Shown piece after piece: positions 53,909-63,444 of a DNA stretch of 64,000 nt. The position numbers and the translations under genes were made by a program. The first letter of the stretch is position 1, and every line of letters starts with the position of its first letter. Under the pieces are notes generated by a model, which saw nothing but the letters and a program-made list of their open reading frames with translations, ran no database searches and was not told where the DNA came from. Origin of the DNA: Actinomadura nitritigenes (GTDB taxonomy: Bacteria; Actinomycetota; Actinomycetes; Streptosporangiales; Streptosporangiaceae); assembly GCF_017573545.1 (NCBI RefSeq), contig NZ_JAGEOK010000030.1, forward strand, positions 62,001 through 126,000, read 5' to 3'.

Positions 53909-54788
53909 GTGGTCGACCACCTTCGCGACCGCTTCGGGGTCGAGCCGGTGTGCAGGGTGCTGAACCTGTGCCCGGGCACCTACTACGGCCGCAAACGCCG
54001 CCCGCCCTCGGCCCGCGCCCAGCGCGATGCAGCCCTGCTTGAGCAGATCAAAGACGTGCACCAGGCCAACTACGGGGTCTACGGATCCCGGCGCGTGCAC
54101 CAGCAGCTGCGCCGCGAAGGCGTGCGGGTGGCTCGGTGCACGGTGGAGCGGCTGATGCGCGAGCATGGGCTGGAAGGTGTGCGCCGCGGAGCCAAGCGGC
54201 GCACCACCACACCCGACGAGTCGATGCCTCGACCACCGGATCTGGTCAACCGGCGCTTCACCGCGGACCGGCCGGACCGGTTGCGGCTGGCCGACATCAC
54301 CTACGTGCGCACCTGGGAAGGCTGGGTGTACGTGGCGTTCGTGCTGGACGCCTTCTCTCGCCGGATCGTCGGCTGGCAGCTGGCCGACCACCTGCGCACC
54401 GACCTACCCTTGGACGCCCTGGAGATGGCGCTGTGGCAACGACGGCGCGAAGGACGGCCGCAGGCCGGCGGCCTGATTCACCACAGCGACAACGGCTGCC
54501 CAGTACACATGCTGGGCGTTTGGGAAGCGCCTGCGAGACGCTGGGCTGCCCGGCTCGATGGGCACCGTCGGCGACTGCTTCGATAATGCCATGATGGAGT
54601 CGTTCTGAGGGACAATGCAACTCGAACTCCTGAATACCAAGAAATGGTCGACAAGAGCCGAACTCGCTGCCGCAGTGTTTGAATGGATCGAGTGCTGGTA
54701 TAACCCGTTCAGAAGACATTCCAGTATCGGAATGCTGAGCCCGGTCGCCTTTGAGGAGCGACACCGCGCCTCACCGCCGACCAGTTGA
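53909..54788 (+). pseudogene. IS3-family transposase OrfB, frameshift and internal stop
   Basis: The first frame runs VDHLRDRFGVEPVCRVLNLC, LADITYVRTWEGWVYVAFVL (first catalytic D) and GLIHHSDNGC (second D), then shifts near 54500. In the new frame GDCFDNAMMESF (with the catalytic E) is followed by a TGA at 54606 where a Trp/Lys-type codon is expected, then NTKKWSTRAELAAAVFEWIE and NPFRRHSSIGMLSPVAFEER. Two lesions, so inactive. Its 3' end lies just before the truncated next IS. Confidence 0.88.
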
Positions 54789-54824
54789 CCCATCTCACCC
54801 CAGGTGGCCGCGCTACGGGGGGAA

Positions 54825-55706
54825 CCTCATTTCCGGTTGTTCCGGCGACGATCCTGCGCTGGCTTTGTGACCTCCTCGCCCGTAAGTGGACCTTCACCGA
54901 CCGGCGCCGTCCAGGTCGCCCCCGCACAGGTGCGGCGATCAGAACGCTGATCTTGCGGATGGCGCGAGAGAACCCGGCGTGGGGGCACCGGCGGATCCAA
55001 GGAGAGTTGGCGCGTCTCGGCTACACGATTGCGGCTTCCACGGTGTGGGAGATCCTGCATGCAGCCGGCATCGATCCGGCACCGTGTCGGGCGGAGCCGA
55101 CGTGGCGGCAGTTCCTGACCGCTCAAGCACACGCGATCATCGCCTGCGTCTTCCTGGTGGTGGAGACGGTCCTGCTCAAGCGGCTCTATGTGCTGGTGTT
55201 CATTGGGCACGGTACCCGCAGAGTGCACCTGGGCGGGGTGACCGCGTGCCCGACGGGGGCGTGGGCGGTGCAGCAGGCCCGCAACCTGGCGATGGAGTTG
55301 GGGGATCGTATCGGCGCGCTGCGGTTCTTGATCCACGACCGCGATCCGGTCTTCACCGCCGCGTTCGATGAGGTGCTCAAAACCGAAGGGCTCAAGGTCG
55401 TGAGGATCTTGTCGCGGACACCTCGGATAACCGCCATCTGCGAGCGCGTCATCGGAACCTTTCGCCGTGAACTGCTGGACCGGGTGTTGATCCTGGGGGA
55501 GCGGCACCTGGCCCTGGTGCTCGGCGAGTACCTGACCCACTACAACGGCCACCGGCCCCACCAAGCCCGCCGGCAACGACCTCCAGATGCCGAATGCCAG
55601 CCCGCCAGGACCCCGGCTGAAGCAAACGACCTGAGATCCATCCGGCGAAGACCCGTCGTCACGGGCATGATCAACGAATACCGCCATGCCGCATAACCCC
55701 AGCTCA
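54825..55706 (+). mobile_element. 5'-truncated IS of the RHENQVLRRQ type
   Basis: Homologous to 62.46-63.33 kb: VVPATILRW, ARENPAWGHRRIQGELA, CVFLVVETVLLKRLYVL, and CERVIGTFRREL, ending TGMINEYRHAA. The 5' ~300 bp are replaced by the IS3 element's right end. The right terminal repeat (GCATAACCCCAGCTCA at 55691-55706) remains. The first DDE aspartate position is Val (ACVFL). Confidence 0.85.
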
Positions 55707-55791
55707 AGCCGCATAACTCAATAATCGAGCGGCGCAGGGCCGGCATCGAGTAAGGGTTATAGCGCTACTATAGTCATTACCTGGAGGTGTC

Positions 55792-56364
55792 GTGAAGATC
55801 CCCATTGATGACTACAGCTGGGGGATGGTGGTCGCCAACGACCTGGTCGCCACCTCACCCACCGTGCGGACCAGCGGAGACGCGCTGCCCGATCCGATCG
55901 CGCTGGCGGCCTTCCTCGCCGAGCACCGGCTGCGACGCGAGGGCCCGCTCACCGATGAGGACGTCCGTCAGGTGCACTTCCTGCGCCGCGAGGTGCGGGG
56001 GATCATCGAGACCGAGACCGCCGGTCAGGCGGTCGCGGGAGCGACCGTGCTGATCCGGCGCGCCGGGCTGGCCCCGACGCTGGAACGGCGGGACACGGGC
56101 CATTGGGAATGGCTGATCCCCACCGCGCCGGGAGCCGGCCTCGCCGACGAACTCGCCGCGCTTGTCGCCACCGGCATCCTGGGCGTCGTGCGAACGCTGG
56201 GGCACCGGCGTTTCCGTCCGTGTGCGGCCCCTGGCTGCCGAGGCGTGTTCGCCGACATCAGCCGGGCCGGAAGGCGCCTCTACTGCATGCCCGACCTGTG
56301 CGGCAACCGCGTCAACGTCGCCAACCACCGCGCACGCCACCATGAAAGGGGCCTGATCCGATGA
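55792..56364 (+). CDS. CGNR zinc-finger / ABATE-domain protein
   Basis: 190 residues from a GTG following GGAGGT. N-terminal ABATE-like helical domain (SWGMVVANDLVATSPTVR, HFLRREVRGIIETETAG) and a C-terminal CGNR zinc ribbon (CAAPGCRGVFADIS, YCMPDLCGNRVNVANHR). In actinobacteria these are probable DNA-binding stress regulators. It overlaps the next gene by ATGA, so the two act together. Confidence 0.9.
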   Translation: MKIPIDDYSWGMVVANDLVATSPTVRTSGDALPDPIALAAFLAEHRLRREGPLTDEDVRQVHFLRREVRGIIETETAGQAVAGATVLIRRAGLAPTLERRDTGHWEWLIPTAPGAGLADELAALVATGILGVVRTLGHRRFRPCAAPGCRGVFADISRAGRRLYCMPDLCGNRVNVANHRARHHERGLIR

Positions 56365-56816
56365 ACACTTCCCTGCTGCAGGGGGCCGTCCGCCTGCCCG
56401 ACGGCACCTACATCCGCGGCCGCGGCCTGCGCCGTCCGCTGCCCGAAGGGCCCAGGCCCGACGTCGGCCTCTACCTCGGGTCCGGCCGGTTGCGCCGCCG
56501 CCACGAGGCCGCGCTGTCCTGGCCCCACGTCTGGATCGACTGGCCCGACTTCCTGCTGCCCCGCGATTCCGACGAGGCCGTCCGGCAGATCCATCACCTG
56601 CACGAACAGGCGCGTTCCGGTCTGTCGGCCGAGGTGGCGTGCGGCGGCGGCGTCGGCCGCACGGGCACGGTCATCGCCTGCCTGGCCATCCTGTCCGGGG
56701 TGGACGCCGCCGACGCGACCGACTGGGCCCGCGCGCACCATCACCCCAAAGCCGTGGAAACCCCTTGGCAGCGCCGATGGGTGAGCCGTTTCCCGCAGCT
56801 CGTCCCCGACCGCTGA
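56361..56816 (+). CDS. Protein-tyrosine/dual-specificity phosphatase-like protein
   Basis: 151 residues. Active-site loop CGGGVGRTG with C94 and R100 (CX5R), preceded by a candidate general acid in WIDWPDFLLP (D60/D63) and followed by AILSGVDAADATDWARAHH. The fold matches small actinobacterial tyrosine phosphatases. Coupled to the CGNR gene, suggesting phosphatase control of, or with, that regulator. Confidence 0.8.
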   Translation: MNTSLLQGAVRLPDGTYIRGRGLRRPLPEGPRPDVGLYLGSGRLRRRHEAALSWPHVWIDWPDFLLPRDSDEAVRQIHHLHEQARSGLSAEVACGGGVGRTGTVIACLAILSGVDAADATDWARAHHHPKAVETPWQRRWVSRFPQLVPDR

Positions 56817-57035
56817 CAAGGCCTCGAACACGGTCCGCGTTTCCGGTGCCCGGGCCGTAGACGGCCCGGCGCCCCGGGGCTGTTTGCCCTCGGATCCGAG
56901 CGTGCTGCAGGACGACGGCCGGGGCTCCGGTGCATGCCAACGCACCATCGTCAGGCCCGTACGGGGCCGGGGAGGCGGGCCGTCCGAGAACGCCCGCCGA
57001 AGACCTGCCTCCCCCAGCACCCTCGGCCACCCCCC

Positions 57036-57496
57036 ATGAGCGACCAGTACACCGACGCCGCCGAGGCCCTCGCCGCGATCGAGCGGACCAGCAGCGCGCC
57101 CACGCTGACCAGCGGCTGCCGGTCTGGTACCTCCCGGGCGTCATCGGTCTCGGCACGGCGGCCGCGGTCAGCACCGAGCTGGACGGCACCGCCCAGGCCG
57201 GCCTCGCCGCCGCCGCGGTCGCCGGGCTGCTCGGTCTCGTCGCCGCGCTGTCCGCCCGCACCCGCATCAAGTTCCGGCCGCGCACCTGGACGCTAAAGGC
57301 CGGTGCCCTGATGGCGCTGTGGATCGCCTCGATCTTCGTGGTCTGGGGCGTCGTCCCACCCCTGGTCGGCCTGGTCACCGACTCGGGCGTCTGGCAGAAG
57401 GCCGTCGCGGGCGCCGTCGCCGCCGTCTACAGTGCAGCGACCGTCCGCCGGGCGGACCATCGTGTTCGCGCGGCTGGCCGGGAAGGTCGCCCGATG
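57036..57496 (+). pseudogene. Membrane protein with two frameshifts
   Basis: SDQYTDAAEALAAIERT in the first frame continues as DQQRAHADQRLPVWYLPGVI in the next (shift near 57088), with three hydrophobic segments (GLAAAAVAGLLGLVAALSA, LMALWIASIFVVWGVVPPLV, AVAGAVAAVYSA). The natural C-terminus RTIVFARLAGKVAR then stop is in a third frame (shift near 57445) and overlaps the next ATG (ATGA). Restoring both bases gives ~150 residues of a small membrane protein commonly encoded before a winged-helix regulator. Confidence 0.7.
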
Positions 57497-57805
57497 AACC
57501 TGGACCCCGTGATCCACACCCCCGCGCGGCTGCAGATGGTCTCCCTGCTGGCGACGGCGACCGAGGCCGAGTTCGGCTTCGTCCGCGACAGCCTCGGGCT
57601 GAGCGACTCGGTGGTGTCCAAGCACGCAAGCGCGCTGGAGACGGCCGGCTACGTCGAGATCCGCAAAGGTTACGCCGGCAAGCGCCCCCGCACCTGGTTC
57701 AAGCTCACCCGCCAGGGCCGCCGCGCGTTCGACGAGTACGTCGCCACGCTCCAGCAGATCGTCGGCCGGCCCCTCGCCGCCACCCCGGCCGAGAACGACC
57801 ACTGA
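57494..57805 (+). CDS. Winged-helix transcriptional regulator
   Basis: 103 residues. PVIHTPARLQMVSLLATATE, FGFVRDSLGLSDSVVSKHAS (recognition helix), YVEIRKGYAGKRPRTWFKLT (wing), GRRAFDEYVATLQQIVG. It belongs to the one-domain MarR/PadR-like HTH_34 group. Coupled to the preceding membrane protein, which it may regulate. Confidence 0.88.
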   Translation: MNLDPVIHTPARLQMVSLLATATEAEFGFVRDSLGLSDSVVSKHASALETAGYVEIRKGYAGKRPRTWFKLTRQGRRAFDEYVATLQQIVGRPLAATPAENDH

Positions 57806-58428
57806 TCGCGCGGCCGCCGGAGAAGCCCGCCCGCCCGAGACAGCTGAGGTTCGCGGGATTCAGGAGGAGATCAGGGGAGAGGCTCGGGTGCGCAGTGCGG
57901 CGTCAAGCGCCAAGAGTTCGGCGGCGTCGGGCTCGCCGAGGTGACCCTGGTCGCGCTCCGCCCGCGCGTCATCACCCGCACGACTCCGACGAACTCCAGG
58001 ACCAGCGGCGACGAGCACGCCGGCGGGACCGCCCGCCCACGGCCCGACGAGCAGGAGCGGCCCCCGCACTGGCCGCACCAGGTTGACCCGCATCGCGGCC
58101 CGGTGCACCACCCGGGCCGGATGACCCTCCCCGCGCGGATGGTCGGTCGGCTCGGCGACGGCCGCCCGGCTCCCGCTCGGCAAGTGCGCCCCCCTGGACA
58201 TGCAGCCGCCACGGTCGACCATCGGTGCCGCAACCGAGCAGGCGGTGCGTGCACAGTCGTCCGCCGATCCGAACGGCCCATCGATTCGCAGGCGAGGGGC
58301 GGACATCACCGGCGGTTCGATCTGCACCTTGAGAGGGTCAACATGAAAGGGGGGTGCGGAAAACCGCAGCCCGACGGGGTTGCGCGCCCCATTCCGGGCC
58401 TGCGTGGGCGGGCCTAGCGTCGGGTCGC
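57806..58428. other. Intergenic stretch, no supported gene
   Basis: A minus-strand frame at 57860-58456 stays open but is arginine/proline-rich like a shadow. No ribosome site or motif supports a gene. Confidence 0.4.
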
Positions 58429-60711
58429 GTGACGGAGAGATTGCTCGACGCATCACGCCGTGTACTCGCCGGCGTTCTCGGATTGCTGGCCCTCGGCGTG
58501 GTCATGTTCGCCGCGACGATGGCGGACGGCCCACCGCGCCCGCTGCCCGTGGACGCACGACCGGACGAGTTCAGTGCCGCGCGAGCCCTCGGCCATCTCA
58601 GCCGGTTCGCCACCGAGCCGCGGCCGATCGGCAGTGCGGCGAGCGCGAGGACGCGCGACTACCTCGTCGAGCGCCTGCGCGCCGAAGGGTTCGGCGTGCA
58701 GGTGCAGCGTGCGGTCGGGGCCTCCTCGGGGGCGGGGCTGGCGACGTTCGGGCGGGTGGAGAACGTGGTCGCCACGCTCCCGGGCAGCGACCCCACCGGG
58801 ACGATCATGCTGGCCGCGCACTACGACTCCGCGGCGATGGGGCCCGGCGCGTCCGACGACGGTGCGGCCGTGGCAGCGATCCTGGAGACGGCCCGCGCGC
58901 TGCGGGAGCGCGGCCCGCTGCGCAACGACCTGGTCCTGCTGCTGTCCGACGGGGAGGAGGACGGCGTGCTCGGCGCTGAGGCGTTCGTCCGGGAGCATCC
59001 GCTCGGCCGCGCCAAGGGCGTGCTCCTCAACTTCGAAGCGCGCGGGGCGGGCGGGCCCACCCTGATGTTCGAGACGACCCGGAACAATGCGCGGCTGGTC
59101 AGCGCGTTCGCGGACGCGGCGCCGAGGCCGCACGGTGACTCCTCGATGGTCGAGCTCTACCGGATGCTGCCGAACAACACCGACTTCACCCCGCTGTCCG
59201 AAGCCGGGTTCCGCGGCATGAACTTCGCCTGGATCCAGCGCGGTTCCCACTACCACACGGCCACGGACTCGATCGGCAACCTCGATCGGGGCAGCCTCCA
59301 GCACCAGGGCGCCACCATGCTCGCCCTCACCCGCACGCTCGGGAACACCGATCTGACCGACCTGGACGGTCAGGGCGACGCGACCTACTTCCGCCTGCCC
59401 GGGGCGATGGTGACCTACCCGGGGGCGCTGGTGCCGGTGCTGACCGTCCTGTCGGTCCTGGCGTTCGGCGGGCTGGTCGCGGCGGTGCGGAAACAGCGGC
59501 TCGCGAGCCTGCCGCGCATGCTGATCGCCGCGGTGTCCGCGGTGCTGCCGCTGCTGCTGGCGGCCGTACTGGCGCAGGTGCTGTGGAGCGTCCTGGCGGG
59601 CGTGCGGCCCGACTACGACACGATGGGCGGCCTGCTGCACCGGCCGGTGCCCTACCGGGCCGCCGTCGCCGCGCTGGCCGTGCTCGCGCTGTCGCTGTGG
59701 TACGTCCCGCTGCGCCGCAGGCTCGGCCCGGCTGCGCTCGCGGTCGGCGCGCTCGCCTGGCCGACGGGTTTGGGCGTCCTGCTCACGTGGGCCGCGCCGG
59801 GCGCCGCGTTCCTGTGCACGCTGCCCGCTCTAGCATGCGCGCTGGGCGGTCTGGGTGCCGTCCTGCTGCCGCGCGGGCGGTTTGCGGCACTGCTGCTCGG
59901 GCTCGTTGTCCCCGGGCTGCTGCTGCCCGCGTGGGCGCAGGCGGCCTTCGACGGTATGGGGCTCGCGCTGGCGGGCGTGCCCGCACTGGCGCTGGCACTG
60001 TTCGGGCTGACGCTGCTTCCCCTCGCCGAACTCGTTCTCCCCGAGCGGCGGGCCGCGCTCGCCGTGCCGTCGGCCCTCGCGCTCGCCGTCGCGCTGGCCG
60101 TGACCGGGATGACCGCCGAGACCTACGACCAGACGCGCCCCCGCCGCACCCACCTGGCCTACGTGATGAACGCCGACAGCGGCACCGCGCACTGGGTGAG
60201 CGGTGACGCCGATCCCGGCTCCTGGACCCGGCGGTACGTGTCCGGCCACGACCAGGGCGGGCTTCCGCCCGGATACGCGCGCAACCTGCGGTGGACGGGT
60301 CCGGCTCAGCCGATGCGGGCGGCCGAACCCAGCGTCCAGATCGTCTCCCGCGACGGCGACCTGCTCCGGCTGCGGGTGAACACCGGACGCGGCGCCCGCT
60401 CGGTGACGCTGCGCTTCGACCACCCGATCACCGAGGCGTCAGCGGCCGTACCGGGCTCCAGGCCCGCACGCGTGGCGGTCGACGGGACACGACCCAAAAC
60501 CTGGCCCGGCGAGGTCCGCTTCCGCGGCCTCCCCGCCAGCGGTGCCTCGATCAGCGTGCGCGTACCTGGCGCCCGGCGGCTCACCGCGATCGCGGAGACG
60601 ACCGGTCTCACGACCGTGCCCGGCTTCGTGCCGCCGCCGCGCGATCTGGTGCCCTCCACACGTGAGGACGGCGACCTGACCGCCGTGACCCGCACCTACA
60701 ACCTGCGGTAA
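58429..60711 (+). CDS. M28-family metallopeptidase fused to a multi-spanning membrane domain
   Basis: 760 residues from a GTG at 58429, probably leaderless (TAGCGT 10 nt upstream). One N-terminal membrane segment, then the M28 aminopeptidase domain: MLAAHYDSAAMGPGASDDGA (zinc His and Asp), LLLSDGEEDGVLG (catalytic Glu and Glu ligand), HTATDSIGNLDRG (last His). From residue ~330 come eight or so membrane segments (LVPVLTVLSVLAFGGLVAAV onwards) and a C-terminal beta-rich extracellular domain (SVTLRFDHPITE). This layout matches Fxna-like membrane aminopeptidases, facing outside. Confidence 0.92.
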   Translation: MTERLLDASRRVLAGVLGLLALGVVMFAATMADGPPRPLPVDARPDEFSAARALGHLSRFATEPRPIGSAASARTRDYLVERLRAEGFGVQVQRAVGASSGAGLATFGRVENVVATLPGSDPTGTIMLAAHYDSAAMGPGASDDGAAVAAILETARALRERGPLRNDLVLLLSDGEEDGVLGAEAFVREHPLGRAKGVLLNFEARGAGGPTLMFETTRNNARLVSAFADAAPRPHGDSSMVELYRMLPNNTDFTPLSEAGFRGMNFAWIQRGSHYHTATDSIGNLDRGSLQHQGATMLALTRTLGNTDLTDLDGQGDATYFRLPGAMVTYPGALVPVLTVLSVLAFGGLVAAVRKQRLASLPRMLIAAVSAVLPLLLAAVLAQVLWSVLAGVRPDYDTMGGLLHRPVPYRAAVAALAVLALSLWYVPLRRRLGPAALAVGALAWPTGLGVLLTWAAPGAAFLCTLPALACALGGLGAVLLPRGRFAALLLGLVVPGLLLPAWAQAAFDGMGLALAGVPALALALFGLTLLPLAELVLPERRAALAVPSALALAVALAVTGMTAETYDQTRPRRTHLAYVMNADSGTAHWVSGDADPGSWTRRYVSGHDQGGLPPGYARNLRWTGPAQPMRAAEPSVQIVSRDGDLLRLRVNTGRGARSVTLRFDHPITEASAAVPGSRPARVAVDGTRPKTWPGEVRFRGLPASGASISVRVPGARRLTAIAETTGLTTVPGFVPPPRDLVPSTREDGDLTAVTRTYNLR

Positions 60712-61097
60712 AGGACTTGCCGACCGCCTTAAGAAACCCTCCCGGCCAGCTCCGCCGCCATGATCCACATCGCCATGACCGACCTCATGACCCGCCGCCT
60801 CACCGGCGAGAACGCACCCACCTGGCGCGGAACCTGAACCCGGAACCCAACAGAAACCGCAGGATGAAACGCCCACTTTTAAGAAAACCAGGCTCGCGGA
60901 CAGCAGCCGACGGCCTGACCGCTGCCCTGGTGGTGGCTCCGCGCTGTGCTGCCCGGCGACTGGACGAGGCTTCCTCTAGCTGAAACTGCACCGCCCCCGC
61001 CGCGCAGCCACCGGACTGCTGCGATCGCCGAGGCCGAGGAGTGGCCAGCCGAGGAGGTGACTGGTCAACTGCTTGATGCCTAGTAGTGTGCCTCGGC
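60712..61097. other. Intergenic, contains a possible transposase tail
   Basis: At 60755-60837 a plus frame reads AAMIHIAMTDLMTRRLTGEN then APTWRGT and stop, like the C-terminus of an IS5-type transposase. The remainder is empty. Confidence 0.35.
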
Positions 61098-61859
61098 GTG
61101 GTGATCTTCTCCGAGCGGGTGGCCGCGTTGCGGGCGGCGGCGCAGGACGGCGACGCCGGGGCCGCCCGGGAATACGGGCGGTTGTTGAGCCTGCTTCCGG
61201 ATGTGGCCGTGGTGGAGGACGAACCGGTCTGGCCCGGTGAACCATGGCTGCGCGCCGCGGTCACCTCACGTCCCGATGACGCGCTGGCCCGTACGCTGCT
61301 GGGGAGTCTGCTGGTCACGCAGATCGCGTTGTGGCGGACCATCGTCGACATCGCCCCCGATGTCGACGAGGAGGAGGTCGAGTCCGCGAACACGCGTCGG
61401 CGAGAGGAGGCGGAGGAGTTGCTCGGCGGCGTCCTGCGCGAGGCCCCTGAGGCGCCCACGCCCAAGGCGTGCCTAGCGGCGCTGGCCGAAGCGTTCGACG
61501 AGGGCGACTACCCCGAGGGCGAGGACGGGGCTTTCCCCTACGACTACCATCTGGTCGAGACGGAGTTGTGGAGCGGCTCGGTATGCACCAGGCTTCAACT
61601 GGTCGTCACCGATCCCGAGGAATTGCGCTGGGCCTGCGACTATTGGTTGGCGAATTATGCCGACCTGGTCGGCACACTCACCCTTACCTCGTACTCCCGG
61701 GGCGAGAAGGTCGACACTGTGGCTCTTTTGGAAGGCCCTGCCGAGACCGTCGACTGGGAGGCGGTGACGATTCCGCCGTTGGCGGGAGCGCCGCTGCCGC
61801 CGGGGCACCCTGCCCCGCACTGGCGCACCTACTACGGATTTACCGTAGAGGTTGGATGA
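61098..61859 (+). CDS. Hypothetical protein
   Basis: 253 residues from the GTG at 61098 (another GTG follows at once). Helical N-terminus (SERVAALRAAAQDGDAGAAR, EYGRLLSLLP) resembling tandem helical repeats, an acidic middle (DVDEEEVESANTRRREEAEE), and a beta-rich C-terminus (TRLQLVVTDPEELRWACDYW, GFTVEVG). No family I can name; codon use is clearly coding. Isolated from its neighbours. Confidence 0.7.
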   Translation: MVIFSERVAALRAAAQDGDAGAAREYGRLLSLLPDVAVVEDEPVWPGEPWLRAAVTSRPDDALARTLLGSLLVTQIALWRTIVDIAPDVDEEEVESANTRRREEAEELLGGVLREAPEAPTPKACLAALAEAFDEGDYPEGEDGAFPYDYHLVETELWSGSVCTRLQLVVTDPEELRWACDYWLANYADLVGTLTLTSYSRGEKVDTVALLEGPAETVDWEAVTIPPLAGAPLPPGHPAPHWRTYYGFTVEVG

Positions 61860-62156
61860 GCAGTGGAAACAACGAACTCATGGGAATAGTGTCCCATCAC
61901 GGACGGTTCCTGGGCTGAGTTCAGGCTGTTGAGAGCGGCCAAGGACTCTGGTTGGTGAGCCGAGTGAGGGCGTCCAGGAAGCCGATGCCGTATTTGGCGG
62001 TGGTGGCCAGGTAGCACGCATGTCCGGGCGGCCAGCTTCGTTGGTCCGGTCCTGGTGGGTGGGGTTGTTGGCGTTGACGCACCGGGGCGGTCAGTTCGCT
62101 GGGGCCAATACCCGCCGGACAGTCGAAGTCGTGCTCCCGCACCACCTCATCCTGTA
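61860..62156. other. Flank of the IS, possible gene tail on the minus strand
   Basis: A minus frame ending at 61921 reads KYGIGFLDALTRLTNQSPWP then LSTA and stop, preceded by low-confidence sequence. It may be the tail of another transposase. Confidence 0.3.
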
Positions 62157-63358
62157 CCGCTCGAATACTCAGTTTCATGCTGTGAGCTGGGATTTTGCTG
62201 CGGTGCCGCAGCAGTCACTGCGACCATCTCGAGGTGTTGTTGTCTCTGCTCTACCGGTTGGTCCGGAGCCTGCCCGGCCTGTTGGTGATGCTGGTCCGGT
62301 CTGATCTGTCCAAGGACGTCGAGTTGCTGGTGCTGCGTCACGAGAACCAAGTGCTGCGCCGTCAGGTCGCAGGTCGTCCGCGCTGGGATCATGGCGACCG
62401 GCTCTGGTTTGCGGCGTTGTCCCAACTGGTGCCGCGCCGGCGGTGGGCCGAACTCTTCCCGGTTGTGCCGGCGACGATCCTGCGCTGGCACCGTGACCTC
62501 GTCGCCCGTAAGTGGACCTTCACTGACCGGCGCCGTCCAGGTCGCCCCCGCACGGGTGCGTCGATCAGAACGCTGATCCTGCGGATGGCGCGGGAGAACC
62601 CGGCCTGGGGACATCGGCGGATCCAAGGCGAGTTGGCCGGTCTCGGCTACACGATCGCGGCGTCCACGGTGTGGGAGATCCTGCACGCAGCCGGCATCGA
62701 TCCGGCACCGCGTCGGGCGGAGCCGACGTGGCGGCAGTTCCTGACCGCTCAAGCACACGCGATCATCGCCTGCGTCTTCCTGGTGGTGGAGACGGTCCTG
62801 CTCAAGCGGCTCTATGCGCTGGTGTTCATCGAGCACGGCACCCGCAGAGTGCATCTGGCCGGGGTGACCGCGTGCCCGACGGGGGCGTGGGCGGTCCAGC
62901 AGGCCCGCAACCTGGCCATGGAGTTGGAGGATCGTATCGGCGCGCTGCGGTTTTTGATCCATGCCCGCGATCCGATCTTCACCAGCGCGTTCGATGAAGT
63001 GTTCAAGGTTGAAGGGCTCCGGGCCGTCAGGACCTTGTCGCGGACGCCGCGGATGAATGCCATCTGTGAGCGCGTGATCGGAACCCTTCGCCGTGAACTG
63101 CTGGACAGGGTGTTGATCCTGGGGGAGCGGCACCTGGCCTTGGTGCTCGGCGAGTACCTGGACCACTACAACGGCCACCGGCCACACCAGGCCCGCCGGC
63201 AACGACCTCCAGATGCCGAATGCCAGCCCATCAGGACCCCGGCTGAACTCAACGCGCTGCGATCCATCCGGCGAAGACCCGTCGTCACCGGCGTGATCAA
63301 CGAATACCACTACGCCGCATAACCCCAGCTCAAGCTGCCCAACTCAATAGTCGAGCGG
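62157..63358 (+). mobile_element. Full-length insertion sequence with 42-bp imperfect terminal repeats
   Basis: Left end 62157-62198 and right end 63317-63358 are inverted repeats beginning CCGCTCGA and containing TGAGCTGGG.TT.TGC (roughly 30 of 42 matching). Length about 1.2 kb with one transposase gene. The 3' ~900 bp of a sister copy lies at 54.8-55.7 kb. Confidence 0.8.
62234..63322 (+). CDS. Integrase-core (DDE) transposase with a substituted first catalytic residue
   Basis: 362 residues. LLSLLYRLVRSLPGLLVMLV then SKDVELLVLRHENQVLRRQV, HTH-like ENPAWGHRRIQGELAGLGYT, and the rve domain. The family block normally reads ACDFF.VDTV. Here it is ACVFLVVETV, so the first Asp of the DDE triad is Val. 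The second (HARDPIF, normally DRDSKF) is also altered, while the Glu (CERVIGTLRREL) is kept. The same ACVFL is in the truncated sister, so the change predates that duplication. GTG 62234 is taken as start; the frame opens at 62195. Confidence 0.85.
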   Translation: MLLSLLYRLVRSLPGLLVMLVRSDLSKDVELLVLRHENQVLRRQVAGRPRWDHGDRLWFAALSQLVPRRRWAELFPVVPATILRWHRDLVARKWTFTDRRRPGRPRTGASIRTLILRMARENPAWGHRRIQGELAGLGYTIAASTVWEILHAAGIDPAPRRAEPTWRQFLTAQAHAIIACVFLVVETVLLKRLYALVFIEHGTRRVHLAGVTACPTGAWAVQQARNLAMELEDRIGALRFLIHARDPIFTSAFDEVFKVEGLRAVRTLSRTPRMNAICERVIGTLRRELLDRVLILGERHLALVLGEYLDHYNGHRPHQARRQRPPDAECQPIRTPAELNALRSIRRRPVVTGVINEYHYAA

Positions 63359-63444
63359 GACAGGCTCCGAGGTCAGCCGCCAGCACCACTCCGTCAGGCC
63401 TTTCACTCCCCGGCGCATGATGAACCGGGGGCCAGCCGGACTGC

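Noticed and set aside
57860..58456. 198-codon minus-strand ORF
   Set aside because: No recognisable motif, poor codon composition and no ribosome site; overlaps the promoter of the M28 peptidase gene.
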